64,000 nucleotides of DNA, from assembly GCF_000190315.1 (NCBI RefSeq), contig NC_015151.1, positions 1,364,001 to 1,428,000 on the forward strand, in the 5' to 3' direction. The stretch is from Vulcanisaeta moutnovskia 768-28 (GTDB lineage Archaea > Thermoproteota > Thermoprotei > Thermoproteales > Thermocladiaceae). Shown here piece after piece: positions 1 to 7,889 of this stretch. The notes under the pieces were generated by a model. It searched no databases. It had not been told where the DNA came from and saw only the letters and a list, made by a program, of their open reading frames with translations. The translations under genes and the position numbers were made by a program. Positions within the stretch are counted from its first letter, which is position 1; the number at the start of each line of letters is the position of its first letter.

Positions 1-843
1 AATTATTGTCACGCCTTCATCCTTAATCAACCTCAGTATCCAACCCCACTCGAATTGCCCTGGATAGACCTGCTTAATACCAGTGAGGGTGGATATGTAT
101 GGTAATCCCCAGGCATGTACATGGAACATTGGCACGAGGGGCATTGCAACGTCATAAATACTCGCGTTAATTGGTGGTGCGGTTATTGATAATGCGACTG
201 ACATTGCATGAAGGACTAACTGCCTATGCGTGAAGTATGTGCCCTTCGGCCTACCCGTAGTACCTGATGTGAACATCATTGTGGCTACGGTATTCTCATT
301 AAGTTCAGGGAATTTGTACGGCCTAGCATCCTTAATTAAATCCTCATACCAATAAACCTCGGCTCCATCGAACGTAACCTCCCCATGCTCCTGCTTATCA
401 CTCATTATTACAACCTTCCTTATTGTCTTCACAAGCGATACAGCAACCCTCGCAAGTGGTGTGAAGTCCTCATTAATGAATAATACCTCATCCTGTGCCT
501 GGAGCATTGTGTATATTATGTCCTCAGGAGCAAGTAGTACATTTACGGTGTGTAGTATAGCGCCGTACATGGGTATGCCGTAGTAAAGCTCGTAATGCCT
601 AATGGTGTTCCAATCAAGTACGGCAACCCTACTGCCGAACTTACCTGGACCGCCGGAATTCACACCCAATTCCTCAAGTACCGAGCCAAGCCTTTGTATT
701 CTGTCCCACTCCTTGGCATAGCTTGACCTAGTTATGGGGCCATTGGGTGGCGCATTAATAATCTCAACATCAGGATATAGTTGGGCAGCCCTGCGTATTA
801 TCTTGTCCAGCGTTAATTGATAATCATAGTACTGGGCGCACAT
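1..843 (-). CDS. AMP-forming acyl-CoA synthetase, N-terminal part (runs off the window)
   Basis: This member of the adenylate-forming superfamily activates a carboxylic acid, probably a fatty acid, to acyl-AMP and then acyl-CoA. Reading from the ATG at 843 to the window edge gives 281 residues in an open frame. The P-loop-like signature TSGTTGRPKG is visible at about residue 187, followed by the FTHRQLV segment and the MPLVPMFHVHAWG segment typical of medium- and long-chain acyl-CoA synthetases. The C-terminal half, including the adenylation hinge and catalytic lysine, lies outside the window. An A/T-rich TATA-like stretch at about 877-886 on the minus strand would suit a short or absent leader. 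The acyl substrate cannot be told from this part. Confidence 0.88.
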   Translation of the reverse strand, partial: MCAQYYDYQLTLDKIIRRAAQLYPDVEIINAPPNGPITRSSYAKEWDRIQRLGSVLEELGVNSGGPGKFGSRVAVLDWNTIRHYELYYGIPMYGAILHTVNVLLAPEDIIYTMLQAQDEVLFINEDFTPLARVAVSLVKTIRKVVIMSDKQEHGEVTFDGAEVYWYEDLIKDARPYKFPELNENTVATMMFTSGTTGRPKGTYFTHRQLVLHAMSVALSITAPPINASIYDVAMPLVPMFHVHAWGLPYISTLTGIKQVYPGQFEWGWILRLIKDEGVTII

Positions 844-909
844 TACTAAGCCACTGCGTGAATTTAGTCATAATGCGAATAAAGCATTGCCTATATATTG
901 GTTATATAC

Positions 910-1581
910 CTATTTCCGTGAAACTACGTAATAATTAATAAAACCACCAATCCTAATGACGCCATTCTTAATAACATTAAGGCCGGCATTAATGACCTCA
1001 CCCTCCAACTCACCCTTCCTGTAAAGCCTATAGAACCTAAGAACCTCCCTATCAAGGCCGTAACTCCACGGCAAATAACCCTCACAATCACTCAACCCCC
1101 TTAGGCGCCTTAGTACTTCCCCCTCACAACCCCATACGGTAGTTATGAAAGCACCACCAATCCTAAGCACTCTACGAATCTCCCTAAGTGCATCCATAAT
1201 TAAGTTCTTTGGTATGTGATGAAGCACAGCAATGGACACCACTAGATCCAGTGACTCAGTCCTGATTGGTATGTGAGTACTTGAACAATTAATCCACTCA
1301 ATACCTCCCCCTGAAGCCCTTATCATGCCAATACTCAACTCACAACCAATATACATGGAATTTCCCAGGAATTTCCTCAAAACCTCCAGGTTACCACCAG
1401 CCCCAGCACCAACATCAAGCACCAAGCGTGGTGCTAATTCCCTAATGAAATCACCAACCTCACTAAGCAAAGCCCCAGCCAGCAAACCGCCTTCCCTTGT
1501 CTCGGGATATGCCCTAGAAATAATGTCGTAGGCCTCCATAACCCTCCTCAGGTATTCCACGAAATAATACATGTTAAGCAC
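910..1581 (-). CDS. SAM-dependent class I methyltransferase
   Basis: This 223-residue protein has the class I methyltransferase layout. Motif I is VLDVGAGAGGNLEVL at about residues 54-68, an acidic residue follows strand 2 (GCELS), and motif IV lies in SLDLVVSIAVLHHIP with the following LREIRRVLRIGGAF segment. This is the Methyltransf_11 (UbiE/COQ5-like) pattern. The substrate is unknown; proteins of this build methylate small molecules, lipids or tRNA. The N-terminus could also begin at internal Met4 or Met15. It is transcribed with the acyl-CoA synthetase but 66 bp separate them, so an operon is not assured. Confidence 0.8.
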   Translation of the reverse strand: MLNMYYFVEYLRRVMEAYDIISRAYPETREGGLLAGALLSEVGDFIRELAPRLVLDVGAGAGGNLEVLRKFLGNSMYIGCELSIGMIRASGGGIEWINCSSTHIPIRTESLDLVVSIAVLHHIPKNLIMDALREIRRVLRIGGAFITTVWGCEGEVLRRLRGLSDCEGYLPWSYGLDREVLRFYRLYRKGELEGEVINAGLNVIKNGVIRIGGFINYYVVSRK

Positions 1582-1643
1582 CCTTAAAATCTTAATTATG
1601 GATACGTTAGTGGCTTATTATTTTCGGTGAGAAATCACTATTG

Positions 1644-2057
1644 ATGTATCTAGTTAAGGATAGGATAAGCGCCATCACGCTTGTAAATGAACTAGAGAGG
1701 CTCATTAGGGAGAATGGTGTTAAGTCAGTACTCGTGGACTTTGAGAAGAAAACACCGGGATTCGTAGCCCTATTATCCCTGGGAGGCAAGGATCGATCCA
1801 ATGATGAACCTGAGATCTACTTTACCCTAAGTGATGGTGAGTTGATTAAGAGGGATTTCGAGGATCAATCCCTTGAGTATTACGTGGTTAAGGACGCAAC
1901 ATGGGTTATTTATGGAGTTGTTTTCACACAGCATGGTAAAGAGGAGGGTACTATGCATATTACGATAGGTGGTTCAGGTAAGGCTAGGCGTATGCTTGAG
2001 AACGCCATTAGTGAGTTGGCTAGGAAAAGGCACGTTGATATTAACATAACTTACTAG
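1644..2057 (+). CDS. Hypothetical protein, 137 residues
   Basis: I do not recognise this family. The frame is open for 137 codons, diverges from the methyltransferase gene, and has a GGTGA ribosome-binding sequence at 1627-1631, which is why the ATG at 1644 is preferred to the TTG three bases earlier. The protein is soluble, charged and mixed alpha/beta in appearance, with a central strand-rich part (YYVVKDATWVIYGVVFTQHG) and a final basic helix with SGKARRMLENAISELARKR. No catalytic motif, cysteine pair or membrane segment is visible. Confidence 0.55.
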   Translation: MYLVKDRISAITLVNELERLIRENGVKSVLVDFEKKTPGFVALLSLGGKDRSNDEPEIYFTLSDGELIKRDFEDQSLEYYVVKDATWVIYGVVFTQHGKEEGTMHITIGGSGKARRMLENAISELARKRHVDINITY

Positions 2058-2136
2058 AGCCAAGTTAACCTCAAAGGCGAAAATGTAGGGAAATTAAATT
2101 GACATTTTTAATTATTTTAATGCCTTGTCATTAAAC

Positions 2137-2832
2137 TCATGAGCTACTGGTCGCATTCGTGAACTCCACAGTAATTGTTGAATTCGTTGATAGCATTACC
2201 TCAGTGTGGAATGAACCATACGGTGTTTCCGTATAGTTTATTGCCGTACCATCGACATAAACCCCCTCAAGGGTATATCCATAGAACGGCCACGCTATTA
2301 TAAATAACGTGGTATTCACGGGTAGAACCATTGATTGGATGGTTGGGCCATTAATAATTAGTGATTGTGTCGTTATAAATCCTGGTGTACTAAGTATCAT
2401 TATTATGCCTCCTCCACTCGTTACATTAATTGTGGCGTTAACATAGGAGACGCAATTAATAGCTATCATTTCGTAATTGGCACCCTCTGATAATGCTATG
2501 CTGCTTGATGGTTCATAGGTTATTGATGGATACTCGCAATTTGTGGTTGACGCAACGTTGAATGTGACTATTGTTCCAGGCTCGCCAACGTATGCTGGCC
2601 CAAAGACTTGGGAGCCACTTCCCTGGTAATACGCGTACCATACATTGGAGGCGTTTGCGTATATTGTCCAGGTGGTGTAGTTTGGTGCTGTGATGTTTAT
2701 GAGTACGTATGATGATGGCGGTGGAGTTGATGAGGATTCATCATAAATACTTGCGGACAATGTGTAGTGGGTTATTAGTAATACCGTGATAGAGAGTATT
2801 ATTGCCAATAATAGGTATTTCTTCCAGGTCAT
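2137..2832 (-). CDS. Secreted or membrane-anchored N-glycosylated surface protein
   Basis: This 231-residue protein begins MTWKKYLLL followed by a hydrophobic run to about residue 27, a signal peptide or N-terminal anchor. The remainder is Ser/Thr/Asn-rich and full of N-glycosylation sequons (NIT, NYT, NAS, NAT, NVT, NTT, NST), as expected for an extracellular archaeal protein. It looks all-beta. The late segment FYGYTLEGVYVDGTAINYT resembles repeats seen in thermopsin-like and S-layer-associated proteins that carry a 'G-Y-x-L-x-x-V-x-V-D-G' pattern. Two cysteines (in TNCEY and AINCVS) could form a disulfide. Function is unknown; it could be an accessory surface protein or substrate-binding module. 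Confidence 0.65.
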   Translation of the reverse strand: MTWKKYLLLAIILSITVLLITHYTLSASIYDESSSTPPPSSYVLINITAPNYTTWTIYANASNVWYAYYQGSGSQVFGPAYVGEPGTIVTFNVASTTNCEYPSITYEPSSSIALSEGANYEMIAINCVSYVNATINVTSGGGIIMILSTPGFITTQSLIINGPTIQSMVLPVNTTLFIIAWPFYGYTLEGVYVDGTAINYTETPYGSFHTEVMLSTNSTITVEFTNATSSS

Positions 2833-2992
2833 AGTTAATCAATTTATTCACTAATGTATCTTTTTAAGAAGTAATTAGTATGTATGTCCAGTGAATTAAT
2901 GCTTTGATTACTTCATGAGGGTTGCCATACATAATATTAAAGACACGACCTTTTACGCTAGGTATCTACCCTCAACAAATAGTAAACCTATT

Positions 2993-3391
2993 TTATACCC
3001 GCTCATTGTCCTGTGTCTGTTTTAACCATGTTAATTCATTAAGATTAAGCCACTTACCGTACTTAATCACACTGAGCATGTTCCACATTATGAGTCCCGC
3101 GACCATGTGCTTACAAACCTCGCCCCTAATTACGGAGGCCTCGCAGGTGCATTTTGCGCCGTATGGGCCTACGGATACGTAGTAGTACGCATTATCCCTA
3201 GTCTCTGATGGGACCCTCAGTCTTATGCCATTTATTGAGTTACCATCGTCTCTAACATCAATTATCACTGAACGTTGGGCTAACCTGTATGAATCGAGGA
3301 CCTTATCTACCCTCCAGTTTATTTTACCAGCTAGCTCTAGTAGCCATTCCTTCAACTTCTTATTCAATTGCGGTGTTAACTCCTCCGACAA
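2993..3391 (-). CDS. SWIM zinc-finger protein
   Basis: This 132-residue protein carries a C-terminal SWIM motif: CTCEASVIRGEVCKH gives the spacing CxC, then C and H nine and eleven residues on, in the region after residue 85. SWIM domains bind zinc and usually mediate nucleic-acid or protein contacts. The N-terminal two thirds is a charged domain with SVIIDVRDDGNSINGIRLRVPS, which looks like a small beta fold. The gene is followed 80 bp upstream by another small zinc protein on the same strand. The biological role is not clear; archaeal SWIM proteins have been seen alone and beside helicases or recombinases. Confidence 0.72.
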   Translation of the reverse strand: MSEELTPQLNKKLKEWLLELAGKINWRVDKVLDSYRLAQRSVIIDVRDDGNSINGIRLRVPSETRDNAYYYVSVGPYGAKCTCEASVIRGEVCKHMVAGLIMWNMLSVIKYGKWLNLNELTWLKQTQDNERV

Positions 3392-3473
3392 TTAAATCAC
3401 CAGTATTGCTTCGTTAGATATTCCGTATTTGACTTAAATTAATCTTTCTGGTTCATGAACAAGTATTACCCAC

Positions 3474-3710
3474 TTAATGAACATTAATTGCCAATTCAAG
3501 GTATAATTCATCAATAACAGAGTTCCAATCAAATATTAATGAACCATCAATATTTCTCAATGCCCTCCTGGCCGCATCACGTAATCTCCAACTAGCCCTA
3601 AGGCCGCACCTTGTGCAATAAATGGTGACGCTTTCCTCATTCTCCTCCATAAACAATGCACCTCCACACCTTGGACAATCAAGGTTTAGTCTAATCCTCA
3701 TTAAATTCAC
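3474..3710 (-). CDS. Small zinc-ribbon protein
   Basis: This 78-residue protein has a CPRC knuckle near residue 12 and a CTRC knuckle near residue 32 (LDCPRCGGALFMEENEES, then TIYCTRCGLRAS), the classic two-knuckle zinc ribbon of transcription- or translation-associated proteins. The last 35 residues form an acidic helical tail. It may be transcribed ahead of the SWIM protein. No specific family can be named. Confidence 0.65.
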   Translation of the reverse strand: MNLMRIRLNLDCPRCGGALFMEENEESVTIYCTRCGLRASWRLRDAARRALRNIDGSLIFDWNSVIDELYLELAINVH

Positions 3711-3770
3711 GTTAAGTAAACGCCTATTTAACCCCTCCTAACTAATTAGCTAATTAGAACAGCAAAACTT

Positions 3771-4598
3771 TCACTTGACACCCAATAACCCAAGAAAACC
3801 CCTTATGAAATCACTATTCCTACTAACAATCAGGCTAAACCTCCTATCACTACTAACCAACTCACTCCCCAAATCACCACCGCCCAGCGTGTATGTATTG
3901 GTCCTCATCGCCCTGGCAATTACGTAGGCGCCGGCTATGTCGAATATCCTAAGCCTATTCCTAAGGTCCATGAAGGCTAGGAACCTACCAATTGATGCCA
4001 TGACCATCTCGAGACTAGCAGCACCAAGACTCCTAATCTTAAACCTACCGAACCTATCATAAATCCCCCTAAGCCCCATAAGCAATTTCTCATTTACATC
4101 TGGCTCCAGGTAAAGCGATATTACTGGCTTATCAATATCCTCATTAAGGTCGTTAAGATCATCACCCCTAAAATCAACACCCTTCAGACCGCCGTAATAG
4201 AGCGCGTCCTTCTCCACGTAATAAACAACGCCATCCGTCAAATCACTAAACCTGGGAGTACTGCTGTACTTACCCGCTGCAATTGATATTGAGTAGAAGG
4301 GTATACCGAGTACGAAGTTTAATGACCCATCTAATGGGTCAACCACGAATACGTACTCAGGCTCACCACCACCAACCTCAACAACACCCCTCTCCTCAGT
4401 ATTTACGACAGCCCTCAAACCCTCCTCCTCAACACCCTTGATTATTAAATCCTCAACCTCAAGGTCAATACGCCTGGAAACATCTGTTGAACCCCTCCTC
4501 ATTATTTGCCTATAGTTTAGATCCTCAGCCTTGGATCTGACGAATGAACCCGCCTTAATGGCCAGGTCCTTTATTAGTGTTTCAAGGTTTACCTCCAC
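3771..4598 (-). CDS. Inositol-monophosphatase / archaeal FBPase-like phosphatase
   Basis: This lithium-sensitive phosphatase superfamily member (275 residues) hydrolyses a sugar or inositol phosphate using Mg2+. The metal ligands are visible: NTEERG with E68/E69, the DPLDGSLN motif with D87, D90 and G91, and the late IFDIAGAYV motif with D220. Archaeal members (SuhB-type, FBPase class IV) often act on both inositol-1-phosphate and fructose-1,6-bisphosphate, so either a gluconeogenic or an osmolyte or lipid role is possible. The length is normal and no key residue is missing. The gene is followed by the metallophosphoesterase gene on the same strand, 50 bp away. Confidence 0.85.
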   Translation of the reverse strand: MEVNLETLIKDLAIKAGSFVRSKAEDLNYRQIMRRGSTDVSRRIDLEVEDLIIKGVEEEGLRAVVNTEERGVVEVGGGEPEYVFVVDPLDGSLNFVLGIPFYSISIAAGKYSSTPRFSDLTDGVVYYVEKDALYYGGLKGVDFRGDDLNDLNEDIDKPVISLYLEPDVNEKLLMGLRGIYDRFGRFKIRSLGAASLEMVMASIGRFLAFMDLRNRLRIFDIAGAYVIARAMRTNTYTLGGGDLGSELVSSDRRFSLIVSRNSDFIRGFLGLLGVK

Positions 4599-4648
4599 GT
4601 TGAGCCTCTCTCGAATGCCTTATTTAAAAATCCTACCTAATCCAGCCC

Positions 4649-5668
4649 TTAGCCCTTGACTAGGAAGTAATTCTTCAATTTATTATCCTCAATAATTAGG
4701 TAAGCCATCCTAAGCACACCCTCCGAATATTCACTACCTGTGTTAATCACAGGGACCTTGGCACCTGAATTACTCCTCACATAGTCAATGCCAGGAGCTT
4801 CATGTATGTGACCGTGCATCCCCATCAATGGTGAGTACTCCTCAATCAAAGCCCTCACCGACTTACTACCCACGTGAGTCCTCACAATCTCGCCACCCCT
4901 AACCACGGGCTTAAAGTCCTTATTCAATTGATAAGCCTGATCAATGAGTGTGTTGTATGGTGGATCATGAATAACCATTATCAATCTACCAAGCCTTGTC
5001 TGATCAACACTCCAAATCAACTTCTCAACCCTTGCCCCAAGTTCCTCCTCACTGACCTCCCTAGGTGTGTTCCAGGGCGTTGGTGTTGAGTACCCAAAGC
5101 CCAGGAAGTAGTAGCCATTGAACTCAATAACATCCTCATCAATAGGCACTAACACGTCAGAGGCTTGCTTCCTCACGTAATCCGCAATTTCGGGATAGTC
5201 ATCATTACCCGGCATTATTAACAGCTTGACACCGGCCTCCCTGTACCTAGCAACGACCTTGCCCAGGTCCTCCTCCAGGGCATTGATCATGAGCTTGACA
5301 AAGGTCTCCCTAACACTATCCCTATTACTGGCTAGTTCCTCATAACCAGCCTTATCAGTAACGAATGGGTAATAACCCCTACCCCTCAAATCCTTAACTA
5401 CCTTGTTAAGGTCCTTATCACCCACTGCCTTCACATCACCAAAGACATTAACCAAGTACTTACTAACGCCGGAACCAAGGCTGAAGGAGCCATCATCCCT
5501 AATAATAGGCACCAAGGCCTTGCCAGTAAGGTCACCAGCGAAGACCACGACATCAGCCTTATAGAACTTAATGGCATTAGACAACTTACCATACGCCACA
5601 CTAGAGCCATGTAGATCCGAAACAAGTAAAACCCTTAACTTACCCACGAAGTCCTCCGTTTTAAACAA
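4649..5668 (-). CDS. Calcineurin-like metallophosphoesterase
   Basis: This 339-residue protein has all motifs of the dinuclear metallophosphoesterase fold: SDLHG (D18, H20), GDLTG (D46), PGNDD (N155, D156), VIHDPP (H234) and GHIHE (286-290). The middle segment 60-140 is a helical insertion peculiar to this branch. Such enzymes cleave phosphodiesters or phosphomonoesters; a cyclic nucleotide, nucleic acid or protein phosphate cannot be told apart from sequence. It has no signal peptide, so it is cytoplasmic. The minus-strand sequence before 5668 is A/T-rich with a TATA-like TTTAAAC element. Confidence 0.85.
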   Translation of the reverse strand: MFKTEDFVGKLRVLLVSDLHGSSVAYGKLSNAIKFYKADVVVFAGDLTGKALVPIIRDDGSFSLGSGVSKYLVNVFGDVKAVGDKDLNKVVKDLRGRGYYPFVTDKAGYEELASNRDSVRETFVKLMINALEEDLGKVVARYREAGVKLLIMPGNDDYPEIADYVRKQASDVLVPIDEDVIEFNGYYFLGFGYSTPTPWNTPREVSEEELGARVEKLIWSVDQTRLGRLIMVIHDPPYNTLIDQAYQLNKDFKPVVRGGEIVRTHVGSKSVRALIEEYSPLMGMHGHIHEAPGIDYVRSNSGAKVPVINTGSEYSEGVLRMAYLIIEDNKLKNYFLVKG

Positions 5669-5759
5669 TATTTAAACCTAACCCATCAAAATAAAGGAAA
5701 TACAAACCAAGCCATTTAAACAAATAATTAAACAAAAAAGTAAAGCAAAGGATCATTAG

Positions 5760-5793
5760 CTGGTACTACCACTTGTAACTGGTGGTACCAGTG
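5760..5793 (+). promoter_or_regulatory. Tandem palindrome before the decayed ATPase gene
   Basis: The sequence CTGGTACTACCACTTG followed by TAACTGGTGGTACCAGTG contains two CTGGT...ACCAG units. It aligns with the element at 19421-19456 in front of the intact ATPase gene: both are preceded by AAGGAT and an A/T stretch, and both share TAACTGGT in the middle. By position it would lie between the TATA box and the start codon of the former gene, as an archaeal repressor site would. Operator function is inference. Confidence 0.5.
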
Positions 5794-6321
5794 TTTTTCG
5801 ATCTAAAAACCCCAGGAATATACTAAGGAATTGTATGACTTCAAAACTAACCTGGTCAGTTAATGATGCGCTACAGGGATGATGGGATTGCAGTGATTCT
5901 AGGCCTTAGGAGGATGGGCAAGTCTAGTCTGTTAAGGAGTTTCTTAAATAGTTATGGGGTACTGCATATACTGATTGACGCAAGAAGAATAGTGATTAAT
6001 TAGGGTAGGATGAGCATTAGGGGGTTTCATGATTGAGCCTTCACAGGCCTTAATCAACTTTCTACGGCAGAGATCTAATGCTAGGGATAGATTACTGGGT
6101 TTATTACGTAACATTGATGGAATTTCAGTAAATACATCACCACTGAGCGTATCTATATCATGGCATAGAGGCAGGGCCGTATTAACATCATTACCAGAGA
6201 CCGTGAATAAAGTTGCAGAGGATCTAGGCGAAATGATTATCCTAGTAATTGATGAGGTTCGGAACTGGGGGGCCTTGGGACTTAATATACCCATGCTACT
6301 GACCTACATTTATGATAACTA
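5778..6321 (+). pseudogene. Decayed archaeal ATPase (STAND/MCM-like, PF01637 type)
   Basis: Pieces of one ATPase can be read across three frames. First comes TGGTSVFRSKNPR, then KELYDFKTNLVS in the next frame. After another shift, IAVILGLRRMGKSSLLRSF (Walker A at about 5893-5940) runs on to a stop at about 6001. From 6029 a further frame gives 97 residues ending with the Walker B segment MIILVIDEVRNW and LLTYIYDN. The sensor, lid and winged-helix parts that the intact relative at 19445-20446 possesses are absent. At least two frameshifts and in-frame stops show it is not functional as a full ATPase. The 97-residue remnant could still be translated but lacks a P-loop. Confidence 0.75.
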
Positions 6322-6351
6322 GGTTAAGAATGGCTATTACGAAAAACACAG

Positions 6352-7182
6352 TTAACGCAATAGGTGCTGCCCCAGCACGTCAACATTAACATAACCAAGA
6401 CCCAACGCCCTATTCTTACCCACACCATAGGCATTAGCAACATCAAGAAGGAGCCTAAACAAACCAGGCCTATCCGTATAGGTAACATACTCAGCAACAC
6501 CATTAAACGCAGGAAGCCTCCTACCCCTACCCAGGTTAATCATGAGTCTCCTAACCCTCATGCTAAGAACCTCCGTGTTAAAGACCAAGTCCTTAACAAA
6601 GCCCTTAAAATCGGCATCATTAATAATGCCAATTAACGGCTCACCACCCTTACTAATCAACGCATTACTACCCCTCAAAACCCTAACAAGAGTTAGGGCG
6701 GCTGAGGAGAAGAACCTGGCAGGACTAGGCCAAGTAACATATTGACTCCTAAAAATAAACGAAGTAGGCCAAAACCTAACACGCCAATGAATAACAGCCC
6801 TAATATCCTCATTTTCACCGTGATCTTTACTTATCAGCTCTGAGTTATTCAAGTTAATTTTTATGATATTAAGCACTTCACCAGTTGATAATTGGAACAT
6901 GGGACTTGTAAACGCCTCAATGGCTCCTGGGCAATCTACCTCATTACAGAACAGCGAGACTCTGAACCAGTAATGATTCCCTGGACTTAAAACGTTTACA
7001 ACGGCATTCTTTAAATCAAGTATAGGTGTCGATGTAAAGGGTTTCTCTCTAGCACCGTGCTGTACCTTAACGTTTATACTTTCAAGGGTCTCATTAATTA
7101 CCCTATTTACAAATCTACCATTCCATGTTCTAAATCTTATTGGATGCTCAATAGAGAAGTAAATAATTAATGATACAATCAT
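6352..7182 (-). CDS. cas6: CRISPR pre-crRNA endoribonuclease Cas6
   Basis: Cas6 cuts the long CRISPR transcript inside each repeat and leaves an 8-nt repeat tag on the crRNA. The 276-residue protein ends with the diagnostic glycine-rich loop GVGKNRALGLG (residues 253-263) in the second RAMP/ferredoxin-like domain. The segment PAFNGVAEYVTY is also typical of Cas6. It is the last gene of the interference operon and overlaps cas3'' by 4 bp. It presumably processes the 25-nt repeats of the neighbouring array. The catalytic histidine found in some Cas6 proteins is not obvious, which is usual for archaeal Cas6. Confidence 0.87.
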   Translation of the reverse strand: MIVSLIIYFSIEHPIRFRTWNGRFVNRVINETLESINVKVQHGAREKPFTSTPILDLKNAVVNVLSPGNHYWFRVSLFCNEVDCPGAIEAFTSPMFQLSTGEVLNIIKINLNNSELISKDHGENEDIRAVIHWRVRFWPTSFIFRSQYVTWPSPARFFSSAALTLVRVLRGSNALISKGGEPLIGIINDADFKGFVKDLVFNTEVLSMRVRRLMINLGRGRRLPAFNGVAEYVTYTDRPGLFRLLLDVANAYGVGKNRALGLGYVNVDVLGQHLLR

Positions 7183-7889
7183 ATTTTATCACGCCTATTC
7201 CTTCTTGCTGTTTTTCCGTCAACCTCGTTTAGGATTCCCGTTAAGGCGGTTATGCCGAACCATCGATTCTGCTGGATGATTGATTGCAAGGGCTTTAGTG
7301 GGTCGTTACCCAGTGGGTAGAGGTAGAGGACGTTGCTTGTTTTTACTTCCTTTATTAATTCATTGATTATGTCCTTGCCTAAGTCGCTGACTACGGTTGA
7401 TTCCCCATAAGTTAATGCTTTGATTACGTCCTTAATGCATTGCTTGTGGATTGGGAGAACTGGTGATTCTTTAATGCCGAGTTCATTCGACACGCCTCCG
7501 TATGCCTTGTTGGCGTCGTACCTTTGCGCGTAGTGGTGAAGCATTATTGGGTAGGTGATGAGGGTCTTAATTGTTTCATCGACATTTCTCGTGGTAAGGA
7601 CGTAGTTCACTGCAAATGCTGAGTAGAACTCGTGCTTGCTGAACCCCTTCTCTAGCTCTCTTTGGTACTTGGTATGTGCCTTCCCAATATCATGGAGTAA
7701 CCCAATTAGGAAGATAATGTCTTGAGATACCTTGGTGTCGATACCATACGCCTTACTTAGTTTTTTGCTTATTCTCTTAAAGTCGGGGTGCTTAAGCATG
7801 CCCTCGGCAACATTAATTAAATGAATACCTAAGGGCTCCAGCTTCTCCTTAATGCCGTGATTAGGGTAGTTTGCCCAGCACATGATCAT
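7179..7889 (-). CDS. cas3'': Cas3'' HD nuclease
   Basis: This separate HD-domain nuclease (236 residues) degrades target DNA together with the Cas3' helicase. The HD signature is LLHDIGKAHTKYQ (H66, D67, with GK at 69-70). Further metal ligands are supplied by SKHEFYSA (H86) and MLHHY (H118, H119). In type I-A systems the nuclease and helicase are separate genes, as here. It overlaps cas3' upstream by 4 bp and cas6 downstream by 4 bp, so the three are translationally coupled. The start could be Met1 or Met3. Confidence 0.9.
   Translation of the reverse strand: MIMCWANYPNHGIKEKLEPLGIHLINVAEGMLKHPDFKRISKKLSKAYGIDTKVSQDIIFLIGLLHDIGKAHTKYQRELEKGFSKHEFYSAFAVNYVLTTRNVDETIKTLITYPIMLHHYAQRYDANKAYGGVSNELGIKESPVLPIHKQCIKDVIKALTYGESTVVSDLGKDIINELIKEVKTSNVLYLYPLGNDPLKPLQSIIQQNRWFGITALTGILNEVDGKTARRNRRDKI

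Noticed and set aside
5760-5793. Transposon terminal repeat or CRISPR-like unit
   Set aside because: Its partner lies 13.6 kb away in the same orientation next to a homologous ATPase; no transposase gene or flanking duplication is visible between them.
6029-6322. Independent 97-residue gene
   Set aside because: It is the Walker B part of the decayed ATPase, with the P-loop in a different frame just upstream; a separate functional protein is unlikely.
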